A stretch of DNA of 55,496 bases from Acidobacteriota bacterium. Its GTDB lineage: Bacteria; Acidobacteriota; Blastocatellia; Pyrinomonadales; Pyrinomonadaceae. Both the position numbers and the translations under genes were made by a program. The notes under the pieces were generated by a model. The model ran no database searches and had not been told where the DNA came from. It worked only from the letters and a program-made list of their open reading frames with translations. Location of the stretch: positions 1-55,496 of the forward strand of contig JAEWBM010000149.1 in the NCBI GenBank assembly GCA_023391155.1. The letters are read 5' to 3'. Shown here piece after piece: positions 1-7,833 of this stretch (the stretch's first letter is position 1; every line of letters begins with the position of its first letter).

Positions 1-33
1 AGAACACCCCGAGGACGCCCTGTGGACGCCGCC

Positions 34-2190
34 CTATTTCCCAGCCTTTTCCCCCGGATGATATCGTTTCACGGCCCGAGAATTTACGTCGGCGGTGGTA
101 AATGCCACCGATTTCATCTCTCCGCGGGCGAACATCTCGGCTTGGGTGTCGATATAGGGCGAATCTGGATCGTTGCTCTGGCCGTAGGCGAGGATCGAAT
201 ATGCCCGCGGCACCTCGGCAAACTCGACCGCAAAGACCCAGCCGTCGCCGCCGATCGCACGCATCTTGCCGTCCGCGTCGCGTTCATAGGTCATTATCCG
301 GAAACAGCCGAGATCGTTCCCGCAGCCCCCCACCGGCGCATCGACCTTCCCGCGGCGTACGCGGTGAACCTCGCCCCACGCGACGTCATAGCTGCCGTAT
401 TGCTTCTTGATTTCCTCCACGGCACGGGCAAATGATTCAGCCGCACGCGCGGGGTCGGCTAAACCGTGAGGCGTGTTCATCGGGTCGTCTACGTCCCAAA
501 CCTTGGCGTACCGCTCCTCATCCGGCAGCAGCGTCCGCACACCCTCGCGAAGGCCCGAGTAATCCCGCCACCACGCCTGAAAAAGCACCGAACCCCGGCT
601 CTCCGGCGACGTCGTGTTGTCCCATTGCTCAAGCAGCTTCGCCGCCGCCGCGGCCTCCGGCGTCGGGCGATTCGCCCGAACCGCCGCGATCAGGTCCGGC
701 TTGACCCGATCGGCGAGCAACGCCCGGTAATCGTGCTTCAGCCTGACGATGTCCTCCAGGCTAAACTTCTCATCGCCACCGATCAGCTCGATGCCCAACT
801 GGCTCCGCAGCGAAAGCCGCGGCTCCTCAAAGTTGGCATAGCGATTCTTCGTAACGATCGGCGCACGCACGTTCGTGTAATGGTGCGAGCTGTTCTCGTT
901 ATGTATATACCCGCCGGGCGGATTCAAAAATTGCGGCAGCTCGTCATACGGAACATAGTCGGTCCATATATCGACGATCCCCTTCGCCGGCACCGCAGTC
1001 ACCTCATCGACCGGCGGATGCGGCAGCCGGGGCAAGGCCGCGTTCCAAACGTAATAGATGTTCCCGTCACGGTCGGCGTACGTGAAATTCGATGTCATCC
1101 TCGCCCGCATCCGCATCGCGTTTTGCCACTCCTCGAGCGAGTCGGCCCGCATCATTCGCAGGAACTGCTCCCCGCCGCGCACCTCGCCGTCACCGGCGTA
1201 TTTGAAAATATAGATCTTCCCCTCCGCCCGATGGATCACCGGCCCATAAGGCGTCGACCAAAACTCGCGGGTCTCGGTCGAGACCGCATCGCCGTTGCGA
1301 AACGGGACCGTGATCAGCTCCCGCACAAGCGGCACCGATCGGCCATCAAACAAAAAGTGGTCAGGCTTGGCCGGATCGGCCTCAAGAGCATAGATCTCAT
1401 CAAGGTCCTGCGAATTGTTCGTCGTCGAAAAACCGAGATATTTGTTAAAGCCGCCGATCACCCCGAAAGGCCCGCCGATCCGGAAATCGCCGTAAAAATC
1501 CATCACCCCGGCGACCGTGATATGTGCCTCGTAATAACCGGCGGTCCACCGCAGATGCGGGTTACGCATCAAGATCGCATTCCCGCTCTTCGTCCGGCTC
1601 GGCGCAAGCGCCCACGCGTTCGAACCGTCATCCGCCCCCTCACCCTCCGCATCGTCGTCATCCCCACCCGGCTCTCCCCCGCCGGCAAGGTGATTCAAGA
1701 ACCGCCGGATCTTTTGCTGCGACGGCGAATTAAGCTCGGTCGCGAGCACGTCAAAACCGGTGAAATCCGCCGGCATGCCCTTCGGAAACTTATCGGGATG
1801 GAGCTCGATAAAACGGTTGACGCCCGCGGCAAAGCCCTCATAAACATCGCGGACGTCCTTTGTCAGCGACGCATATTTCGGCTCTGCCTTTGCTCGCTGA
1901 CGCAGCGCGTTAAAATCCGCATCGATGCGGTCATATCCCGCGACGCCCGCCCAGCGGCCACTCGCCGAAAGCAGCCGCATGCCCGTCGCATCGCCGTAAT
2001 CTTCGGACTGCACCCACGCCAGCGCGTACCCGGCGGCATCCAGACCGTTGGCCCGAATGTGCGGCACGCCGTGTTCGGTGCGGATGATCTCGACCCGCTT
2101 CGCAATATCCGTCTTCGTCGTCGACGGCTGGGCGAAGAGGGCTTGCGAAAAGAGCAGGAGCGTAAGGATGAAAAGTTTTGTTCTTTGCAT
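34..2190 (-). CDS. Secreted penicillin-acylase-family Ntn hydrolase (S45)
   Basis: The 718-aa product begins with a signal peptide (about residues 1-20, hydrophobic FILTLLLFSQALFAQ). It carries the S45 acylase signature GSNAW at residues 189-193, followed by a SGNAILMRNPHL-type stretch. Family enzymes are made as a precursor that cleaves itself just before the Ser, here Ser190, which becomes the N-terminal nucleophile of the beta chain and hydrolyses an amide such as an acyl-homoserine lactone, a beta-lactam side chain or a peptide-like amide. The substrate cannot be read from sequence. Length fits the family (about 700-850 aa). An acidic Gly/Asp/Glu stretch (about residues 170-189) directly precedes the cleavage site and probably serves as the excised spacer. 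The gene lies alone, downstream of and on the same strand as the ECF sigma gene, behind its terminator. Family assignment is firm; specificity is unknown. Confidence 0.93.
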   Translation of the reverse strand: MQRTKLFILTLLLFSQALFAQPSTTKTDIAKRVEIIRTEHGVPHIRANGLDAAGYALAWVQSEDYGDATGMRLLSASGRWAGVAGYDRIDADFNALRQRAKAEPKYASLTKDVRDVYEGFAAGVNRFIELHPDKFPKGMPADFTGFDVLATELNSPSQQKIRRFLNHLAGGGEPGGDDDDAEGEGADDGSNAWALAPSRTKSGNAILMRNPHLRWTAGYYEAHITVAGVMDFYGDFRIGGPFGVIGGFNKYLGFSTTNNSQDLDEIYALEADPAKPDHFLFDGRSVPLVRELITVPFRNGDAVSTETREFWSTPYGPVIHRAEGKIYIFKYAGDGEVRGGEQFLRMMRADSLEEWQNAMRMRARMTSNFTYADRDGNIYYVWNAALPRLPHPPVDEVTAVPAKGIVDIWTDYVPYDELPQFLNPPGGYIHNENSSHHYTNVRAPIVTKNRYANFEEPRLSLRSQLGIELIGGDEKFSLEDIVRLKHDYRALLADRVKPDLIAAVRANRPTPEAAAAAKLLEQWDNTTSPESRGSVLFQAWWRDYSGLREGVRTLLPDEERYAKVWDVDDPMNTPHGLADPARAAESFARAVEEIKKQYGSYDVAWGEVHRVRRGKVDAPVGGCGNDLGCFRIMTYERDADGKMRAIGGDGWVFAVEFAEVPRAYSILAYGQSNDPDSPYIDTQAEMFARGEMKSVAFTTADVNSRAVKRYHPGEKAGK

Positions 2191-2260
2191 TTCGGAAATC
2201 GAGAGTTATGGAATTTCCGAAAATATAACATCTAAGGCCCGCCGGTGCCATTGCGGACGC

Positions 2261-2286
2261 AAAAAAAGGCCTCTCTTTCGAAAGGC
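2261..2286 (-). terminator. Rho-independent terminator after the ECF sigma gene
   Basis: On the minus strand a 7-bp stem (GCCTTTC / GAGAGGC, one G-U pair) with a GAAA loop is followed by a run of seven T residues. It lies about 30 bp past the sigma factor stop codon and separates that gene from the downstream acylase gene. Confidence 0.75.
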
Positions 2287-2318
2287 GGGAATCGTTTCCA
2301 AATTGTCGCCGAGTGCGT

Positions 2319-2978
2319 TTAGGCATTTACGCCCAAGAGCCTCGGGTTAGCTTTTTTCTTGAGGAGCTTCCTCAGTTTGAGCCGAGCTTTGTGAAGCTGC
2401 GACTTTGAAGTTCCGACCGAGCAGCCCAGTATCCGGGCCACTTCTTCGTGCTCGAAACCCTCGACATCGTGCAGAACGAATACGTTCTTATAACCGTTCG
2501 GCAGCTGTTCGATCGCATGCTCAAGGGCGATCTTGTCAACGACCCTCATTCTTTCCGGGTCTGACGTGCCCTTTACGATCTGGTCCGGGGTTTCACCCTC
2601 TTCCGTGACCTTTTCGTACTTCACGTTCCTTTTGCGGAAGTGCATAAGCACCTGGTTCACCGTCATTCGGTGGAGCCATGTCGTGAAGGCCGAATCGCCG
2701 CGGAAACTGCCGATCTTACGATAAAGCTGAATAAAGACGTCCTGCGTCAGATCTTCAGCCTCGTGTGCATTTTGCAGCATTCTCAGGCAGATCGAATAGA
2801 CCCGACGGTGATGCCGTTGATAGATCTCTTCGAAGGCGACCATATCGCCCTTCGATGCGGCCTGTGCCAGATCAAAATCGCTGGCCTTGGCTACGTCAAC
2901 TGCCTCCTTCTTTGTTTTTCCCTTAGCCGTGCCGGCATCGCTTTGCCAAACAGGATAATTTAGTGTTTCAGTAGTCAT
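2319..2978 (-). CDS. ECF-type RNA polymerase sigma factor (sigma-70 family)
   Basis: From the chosen start the product is about 219 aa. It has a sigma-70 region 2 (around AFEEIYQRHHRRVYSICLRM, then the acidic HEAEDLTQDVF core) and a region 4 helix-turn-helix (HEEVARILGCSVGTSKSQLH). Such factors direct RNA polymerase to alternative promoters, usually for envelope or stress genes. An in-frame start 93 bp further upstream exists, but the sequence before MTTETLN shows no sigma similarity, so I prefer the internal ATG at 2976-2978. No anti-sigma gene is adjacent. The neighbour upstream is a divergent membrane-anchored unknown that could be co-regulated, though there is no direct evidence. The regulon is unknown. 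Confidence 0.92.
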   Translation of the reverse strand: MTTETLNYPVWQSDAGTAKGKTKKEAVDVAKASDFDLAQAASKGDMVAFEEIYQRHHRRVYSICLRMLQNAHEAEDLTQDVFIQLYRKIGSFRGDSAFTTWLHRMTVNQVLMHFRKRNVKYEKVTEEGETPDQIVKGTSDPERMRVVDKIALEHAIEQLPNGYKNVFVLHDVEGFEHEEVARILGCSVGTSKSQLHKARLKLRKLLKKKANPRLLGVNA

Positions 2979-3235
2979 TTGCTTGTAACCCCCGGTATTA
3001 GCAGAATCAATTAGCGTGCCAAACCGAGAAATGCTTGCTAATTCCACGTGCCGCCCCGTATTTAGTTGCATTATTCGGGGTTATTATTAAATTCGGCAAA
3101 CAAACGGAAAAGGTTTCACATCTTAACAATGCGGCTTTAGAAGGGGATTTGCACGATTTCGTGTATGCATCGAATCCGTGCAGGTTTTGTATACCGTTAT
3201 CGCCGGTGCTAACATCGCTCTTCGCTGAAATACCA

Positions 3236-3988
3236 ATGTTCCTGGCTCATTTCAATATTATTCGTTTACAGATGATCGCACTTTTCCTAGCGCTCTTTAG
3301 CGTGGTGGGAGTCGCGCAGATCGACGCCCCGATGTCGAGTCAAGAGATCTCGGAGGATGACGGTCTGCCGGTTCTTATTAAGCACCTGCCGGAATGGGAA
3401 ACGGTGCGTCCGCAGATAGTATTCGCGACCAGTGCAGACGGCCTCAAAGCCGGGCTCGGCGACCGGCCGATCCTTGATCTGATCGATTGGGCAGGCGGGA
3501 CCGAGGCTGCCGCGGCACCTTACCCGGCCGGAACGCTGGTGATCGTGGAGTATACGACTCCTCCGGCGGCCACGGATGCGAATTTCAAATTTACGGAGTT
3601 CCTGGCGACGGATCCCGGGGCGCGGATCAATCATCGCCGCATAGGAAACTATATGGCGCTCGTGCTCGATGTAAACGACCCAGCCGCCGCGGAAGCGCTG
3701 CTCGACCAGGTCAGGTATGAAAAGACGGTACAGTGGCTGGGCGAGGACCCTTTTCTAATGGAAAAGATCGAGCGCTATTTCGCACTGACAGGCAGGGACG
3801 TGGCGCTTGCAACCGTCGTATGGATCCTCAGCGGGATTACGCTGGCGGTCGTGGTAGGGATCTTCGCCGGCCTCATCTTCTTCCGTGTTCGGGAGCGAAG
3901 CAGAATGACCCGAACCGCGTACTCTGATGCGGGCGGCCTGACGCGGCTCAATCTGGATGGCCTTTCTGAGCCGATCGTCCGCGATTGA
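3236..3988 (+). CDS. Membrane-anchored periplasmic protein of unknown function
   Basis: I do not recognise the family. The product (250 aa from ATG 3236, or 238 aa from ATG 3272) starts with a hydrophobic signal sequence ending near VVGVAQ. A soluble, Ala/Asp-rich middle part of about 170 residues follows, then one transmembrane helix near the C-terminus (ATVVWILSGITLAVVVGIFA) and a short basic cytoplasmic tail. This is a type I membrane topology with most of the protein outside the cytoplasm. It is transcribed divergently from the ECF sigma gene. Its stop codon (3986-3988) directly abuts the stop codon of the convergent aminotransferase gene (3989-3991), so no terminator fits between them. 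It could be an envelope sensor or anti-sigma-like partner, but no such domain is visible. Confidence 0.8.
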   Translation: MFLAHFNIIRLQMIALFLALFSVVGVAQIDAPMSSQEISEDDGLPVLIKHLPEWETVRPQIVFATSADGLKAGLGDRPILDLIDWAGGTEAAAAPYPAGTLVIVEYTTPPAATDANFKFTEFLATDPGARINHRRIGNYMALVLDVNDPAAAEALLDQVRYEKTVQWLGEDPFLMEKIERYFALTGRDVALATVVWILSGITLAVVVGIFAGLIFFRVRERSRMTRTAYSDAGGLTRLNLDGLSEPIVRD

Positions 3989-5116
3989 TCACTCGGGCAA
4001 AGCCTCAAGAAAACGATCGATATCTTCCGCGTTATTGTAGAAGTGCGGTGCTATCCTCAACCGGTCACCTCGCGGCGAAACAACAACCCCTTTTTCATGA
4101 AGCGTCTTCGCGACGTCGGCAGATTCCAGGCCTCCGCGATGCTTGATGCAAACGATCGCAGATGACTCGCCCTGGCGCCGCGAACTTATCAGGTCGTAGT
4201 TCGACCCCGCGAGACCTTCGCAAAGCCTATCGCTCAACACCGCTAAATGACCCTCGATCGCGCCCAGTCCCGCCTCTTTAATAAGTAACAGGCTCTGCTC
4301 GAGGCCGTAGAACAGCGACGATGGGCCGGTGCCGCTTTCCCATGCAAGGGCGTTTGGGCGAAAACGCTGTTCTCGATCGTCGAAATTCCACGGGTGTTCT
4401 ACGCTGATCCAGCCGACAAATGCTGGCTCGATCATGCCACGGGCACGGTCCGAGACATAGAGTATCCCGCAGCCCTCAGGCGCGCAGAGCCACTTGTGAC
4501 TCGCTCCGGCAGCGATGTCTACTCCTAATGCAGGCAGATCGTAATCGTGCGCACCGAGCCCCTGGATCATGTCAACGGCAAATAACGCATCGAAAGCGTT
4601 TGCTGCCTCAGAGAGCTTCTTGAGATCGGCCCGAAAGCCGGATGCAAATTGCACCGAGCTGATCGCGACCAGGCGCGTACGGTCGTCGATCAGGCCGATC
4701 ATCTCACCGAGGTCGATCCGCCCGTCCCGCTCCGGCACGAGGCGAAGCTCGACGTCATAGCGGTCCCGGGCCATACGCCAAGGATAGAAGTTAGCAGGGA
4801 ATTCGCCCGCGAAGCTCACGATGTTGTCGCCCGCATTCCAGTCGATGCCGTTGGCGATCGATGCAAAGCCGTCGGAGGTGTTTCGCATGAAGGCGATCTG
4901 CTCGCTCGTGACATTCAGCATCTCTGCGAGCAGCGCCCGGCAACGGCCTTTGGTCTCGACCCAAGCCGGATAGTGGTCTGAGCCGCTAGCCCCTACATCA
5001 TTGAGCTGTGATAGGACGGCATCAATTGCCTTTTGCGGCAGCGGCGAAACCGCGGCGCTATTGAGATAGGTGCAGCGCTTAGTGGCGGCAAACTGTGATC
5101 GTATCGCTTCATTCAT
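3989..5116 (-). CDS. Class V aminotransferase / cysteine-desulfurase-like PLP enzyme
   Basis: The 375-aa product has the class V PLP-enzyme pattern: an N-terminal YLNSAAVSPLP stretch typical of the family, a VDMIQGLGAH motif (Asp182 and Gln185 binding the PLP ring) and the Schiff-base lysine in ASHKWLCAP (Lys208). Length matches the family (about 370-400 aa). Relatives include cysteine desulfurases, kynureninase-like enzymes and isopenicillin epimerase-like proteins. No catalytic-loop Cys typical of a NifS/SufS desulfurase stands out, so the reaction is left open. Start ATG at 5114-5116. It is transcribed divergently from lepB across a 137-bp region. Confidence 0.9.
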   Translation of the reverse strand: MNEAIRSQFAATKRCTYLNSAAVSPLPQKAIDAVLSQLNDVGASGSDHYPAWVETKGRCRALLAEMLNVTSEQIAFMRNTSDGFASIANGIDWNAGDNIVSFAGEFPANFYPWRMARDRYDVELRLVPERDGRIDLGEMIGLIDDRTRLVAISSVQFASGFRADLKKLSEAANAFDALFAVDMIQGLGAHDYDLPALGVDIAAGASHKWLCAPEGCGILYVSDRARGMIEPAFVGWISVEHPWNFDDREQRFRPNALAWESGTGPSSLFYGLEQSLLLIKEAGLGAIEGHLAVLSDRLCEGLAGSNYDLISSRRQGESSAIVCIKHRGGLESADVAKTLHEKGVVVSPRGDRLRIAPHFYNNAEDIDRFLEALPE

Positions 5117-5164
5117 GGGGGTATTCTAGCTTATAAACGGCCGAGCGGTAGAAACAGCAAGTTT

Positions 5165-5193
5165 TTGACATTAAGCCTTGGTATGTTTACCTT
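5165..5193 (+). promoter_or_regulatory. Candidate lepB promoter
   Basis: A perfect TTGACA -35 hexamer (5165-5170) is followed after 17 bp by TACCTT (5188-5193), a weak -10 match. It points towards lepB. The assignment rests mainly on the -35 box and the spacing. Confidence 0.35.
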
Positions 5194-5209
5194 TACATTG
5201 GTGAAGTGT

Positions 5210-5231
5210 AGCCAACGGCGCTCGGTTGGCT
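5210..5231 (+). other. Inverted repeat in the lepB leader
   Basis: AGCCAAC and GTTGGCT form a perfect 7-bp stem with an 8-nt loop, ending 22 nt before the lepB start codon. No T run follows, so it is not an intrinsic terminator. It could be an mRNA-stabilising or regulatory leader hairpin, or a protein-binding site. Confidence 0.5.
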
Positions 5232-5253
5232 CGGCATCCTAAGATATCCGTTT

Positions 5254-5994
5254 ATGTTCAGATTCAGCAGAAAGACCCGCAAACTTCCATTAGGCGCTGT
5301 TGCGCCCGGGGATGATCAGGATATCGAGGTGATACATCTCCGCCGGGAATCGCGCCAGGGGCTGTGGTCTGAGAGCCTTCGGCTCGCCCGAGATGTATTT
5401 TTGATTCTGGTGATCTTTGTGCTGCTCGGCGTTTTTGCCGTTCAGCCCGTGGTCGTGGAAGGCACATCTATGCTGCCCCAACTGAATGACGGAGAGCGGC
5501 TGCTGGTTAACAAACTCGTTTACTACAACATTCAGGGAGTTCGCTGGGGGCACCTGGAACGCGGCGACATCGTCGTCTTCTGGTATCCGAAAGAGCCGGA
5601 TAAAAGCTATGTAAAGCGGATCATAGGCCTGCCCGGTGAGGTCGTAGAGGTACGATCGGGAAAGGTCTATATAAACGGTGCCGAGCTTGAGGAAGATTAT
5701 CTCGATATCGAGCACAACAAGACACTGCCGAGCTGGCCGGCACGAAAGGTAGAGAATCACCATTACTTCGTAATGGGCGATAACCGCGACAATTCATCGG
5801 ACTCGCGGTATTGGGGCCTGGTACCGGAGAAATATATTTACGGCAAGGCATTCTTCCGGTATTGGACGCCCGCCAGCATGGGATTTCTCGAGCACGGCGA
5901 GTATGAAAATTTCGTGCCCGGGGATACCGACGGGATGACCGTCATAGATCTGGAAGACAGCAGTTCACAGGATATCGATGTCTCCGTTCCTTAA
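5254..5994 (+). CDS. lepB: Signal peptidase I
   Basis: This membrane-bound serine protease removes signal peptides from exported proteins. The 246-aa protein has an N-terminal cytoplasmic segment, one transmembrane helix (about residues 47-66) and the conserved family boxes in order: EGTSMLP with catalytic Ser72, KRIIGLPGE with general-base Lys121, and the GDNRDNSSDSR box. Length is typical for single-anchor bacterial enzymes. The first 45 residues, before the helix, are somewhat longer than in minimal homologues and mixed in charge. carA follows after 49 bp on the same strand with no terminator between. The window encodes many secreted proteins that would be substrates. Identification is secure. 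Confidence 0.97.
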   Translation: MFRFSRKTRKLPLGAVAPGDDQDIEVIHLRRESRQGLWSESLRLARDVFLILVIFVLLGVFAVQPVVVEGTSMLPQLNDGERLLVNKLVYYNIQGVRWGHLERGDIVVFWYPKEPDKSYVKRIIGLPGEVVEVRSGKVYINGAELEEDYLDIEHNKTLPSWPARKVENHHYFVMGDNRDNSSDSRYWGLVPEKYIYGKAFFRYWTPASMGFLEHGEYENFVPGDTDGMTVIDLEDSSSQDIDVSVP

Positions 5995-6043
5995 CACCCG
6001 TTAAACTGGCAGCGGAGAGCGCGTTGCGGTAAAATCACAGGTA

Positions 6044-7153
6044 ATGGCAGACAGGATCAAAGCACTACTCGTGCTCGAAGACGGACGCACCTTTGCGGGT
6101 GCGTCTTTCGGCGCTGAGGGCGAGACTTTTGGCGAGATGGTCTTTAACACATCGATGACCGGTTATCAGGAGATCTTGACCGATCCGAGTTACGCCGGCC
6201 AGATCGTATGCATGACCTATCCGCTGATCGGCAACTATGGCGTCAATGAAGAAGACGTCGAATCGCGGCGGCCTTGGGCCGAGGGCCTGGTCGTTCGCGA
6301 GGCGAGCCGTATTGCGTCAAACTGGCGTGCGACCGAGACCCTGCAGGAATACCTTGTCCGTAACGGGATCGTGGCGATCGAGCACCTCGACACGCGAGCG
6401 TTGGTCAGGCACATTCGCGATAAAGGCGCGATGCGGGCGGCAATTTCGACCGTAGAGACGGATCCAAATAAGCTTCTCGAACGAGTGCTCGCCTCGCCGG
6501 AGATGGCGAGCCGCGAGCTGGCTTCCGTCGTCACGGTCGATGACAGCTTCGAATATCCGGCCATGGACGATGCCCGGCTGCACATCGTCGCATATGATTT
6601 TGGCGTCAAGAACAACAGCTTGCGCGAGTTCGCGCGTTTCGGCTGCCATGTGACGGTGGTTCCGGCGGATACCCCTGCGACCGAAGTTTTGGCGCTCAAA
6701 CCCGACGGCATTTTTCTCTCTAACGGCCCAGGCGACCCGGCGGCCATGGCGGCAGTGATCGATGAGATCCGTGAGCTCACCGAGGCGGGGCTGCCGATGT
6801 TCGGCATCTGTCTCGGGCACCAACTGATAGGATCCGCCTTCGGGGCCTCAACCTACAAAATGAAGTTCGGCCATCGCGGGGGCAACCAACCCGTCAAGGA
6901 CCTGACAACCGGCCGCATTGAGATCGCCTCACACAATCACGGCTTTGCGGTAAACGCCGAAGGCCTGCCGGAAAACGTCGAAGTCACCCACGTTAACCTC
7001 AACGACGGCACCGTCGCCGGACTGCGGCACAAAACGCTTCCCATCTTCTCCGTTCAATACCATCCGGAATCGGCTCCCGGCCCTCATGATAGTGAATATT
7101 TGTTTAACCGATTTGTTGAACTAATGACTGTCGAGAAACTAGGCTCAAATTGA
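6044..7153 (+). CDS. carA: Carbamoyl-phosphate synthase small (glutaminase) subunit
   Basis: CarA hydrolyses glutamine and passes ammonia to CarB to make carbamoyl phosphate for arginine and pyrimidine synthesis in the cytoplasm. The 369-aa product has the N-terminal CPSase_sm domain (FNTSMTGYQEILTDPSY) and a C-terminal class I glutamine amidotransferase domain. Its triad is Cys256 (GICLGHQ), His340 and Glu342 (QYHPESAPGP). Length is normal (about 360-390 aa). carB is not in this window, so the two subunits are not adjacent here. I see no obvious PyrR-type attenuator in the 49-bp leader. It ends 58 bp before the toxin-antitoxin pair. Confidence 0.97.
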   Translation: MADRIKALLVLEDGRTFAGASFGAEGETFGEMVFNTSMTGYQEILTDPSYAGQIVCMTYPLIGNYGVNEEDVESRRPWAEGLVVREASRIASNWRATETLQEYLVRNGIVAIEHLDTRALVRHIRDKGAMRAAISTVETDPNKLLERVLASPEMASRELASVVTVDDSFEYPAMDDARLHIVAYDFGVKNNSLREFARFGCHVTVVPADTPATEVLALKPDGIFLSNGPGDPAAMAAVIDEIRELTEAGLPMFGICLGHQLIGSAFGASTYKMKFGHRGGNQPVKDLTTGRIEIASHNHGFAVNAEGLPENVEVTHVNLNDGTVAGLRHKTLPIFSVQYHPESAPGPHDSEYLFNRFVELMTVEKLGSN

Positions 7154-7165
7154 ATTGAATACGGC

Positions 7166-7201
7166 TGTCAAACATTGACACCTATTGCCAATATTTATTA
7201 T
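7166..7201 (+). promoter_or_regulatory. Promoter/operator of the ParD-ParE pair
   Basis: An inverted repeat TGTCAA-aca-TTGACA (7166-7180) has its right arm as a perfect -35 hexamer (7175-7180). A TATTAT -10-like hexamer lies at 7196-7201 with a short 15-bp spacer. The repeat is the kind of site a CopG/ParD-type antitoxin uses for autorepression. The transcription start would fall only a few bases before the antitoxin ATG at 7212. Confidence 0.5.
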
Positions 7202-7211
7202 TGTTTGCCAT

Positions 7212-7472
7212 ATGGCTACTGTGAATATTTCTTTGCCGGATAAGATGAAAACCGAGATCGACCTCGCAATCGAGACCGAAGGATATGGAAACACTAGCGA
7301 GTTTTTCCGCGATTTAGTGCGGAATTATTTACGCGAAAAGCGTCGAGCTCATCTCGAGGAATTATTGATCGAAGGTATCGAAAGCGGTGACCCTCAATCA
7401 CTGAGCTCGGAGTCCCTTGCGGGGGTTCGACAGCGTGCCATCAGGAAGCTAAACGGCCGCAAGTCTAAATGA
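7212..7472 (+). CDS. ParD/CopG-type antitoxin
   Basis: The 86-aa product opens with MATVNISLPDKMKTEID, a classic ribbon-helix-helix start, followed by the ParD-like GYGNTSEFFRDLVRNYLR segment and a charged C-terminal tail that in this family wraps the ParE toxin. Antitoxins of this type bind their own operator, and an inverted repeat overlaps the -35 box just upstream. I chose ATG 7212 rather than the upstream ATG at 7185 because the family begins at this point. Its stop overlaps the toxin start (ATGA, 7469-7472), giving translational coupling. The antitoxin looks intact although its toxin partner does not. Confidence 0.88.
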   Translation: MATVNISLPDKMKTEIDLAIETEGYGNTSEFFRDLVRNYLREKRRAHLEELLIEGIESGDPQSLSSESLAGVRQRAIRKLNGRKSK

Positions 7473-7789
7473 GATCTACAGCGTTCCTGAGGCCCCGGGC
7501 CCTAATCGACCTCGAACAGATCTTTGTTTATATCGCTGAAAACGACCTCGACGCCGCCGATCGATTCCTTTTGAACTTTGAAAAAAGTGTCGATCTGCTA
7601 GCCGATCAACCGGGTCTGGGTTCGTTGCCTCACTTCCGAAAGCAGGAACTTAAAGGGATTCGGTCTTGACCGGTAACGGGCTTTAGAAAAGTTCTTATTT
7701 TCTACCGTTTCGCCGAGGATCGAATAGATATCGTCAGGGTTCTGCACACAGCCCGTGATATCGCCCGAATATTTGAAGATAGAAAATAG
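7469..7789 (+). pseudogene. ParE-type toxin gene interrupted by an in-frame TGA
   Basis: The first 66 codons encode a normal ParE/RelE-fold N-terminus (RPRALIDLEQIFVYIAEND, then GLGSLPHFR). They end at TGA (7667-7669) directly after GIRS. Reading on in the same frame gives PVTGFRKVLIFYRF and DIVRVLHTARDIARIF, ending at TAG 7787-7789. That is the expected C-terminal half of the family, where the usual motif is RSWPV.GF...LIFYR. The TGA therefore sits exactly where a conserved Trp (TGG) is expected, so a single G-to-A change explains it. The truncated product lacks the core strands and C-terminal helix and should be inactive. A sequencing error or UGA readthrough are the alternatives. Confidence 0.85.
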
Positions 7790-7826
7790 AAGAGCCGCCA
7801 TGAAGGCGGCTCTTCTATTTTGTTTT
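7790..7826 (+). terminator. Intrinsic terminator between the ParDE pair and hppA
   Basis: A perfect 10-bp stem (AAGAGCCGCC / GGCGGCTCTT, 7790-7799 and 7805-7814) with a 5-nt loop is followed by CTATTTTGTTTT. It begins directly after the toxin-frame stop and lies between convergent genes, so it may serve both strands. Confidence 0.8.
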
Positions 7827-7833
7827 CCGCTAT

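Noticed and set aside
466..2235. 589-codon open frame on the plus strand across the acylase gene
   Set aside because: It is the antisense shadow of the S45 acylase. The Arg/Pro-rich product has no family features, while the minus strand shows clear catalytic motifs.
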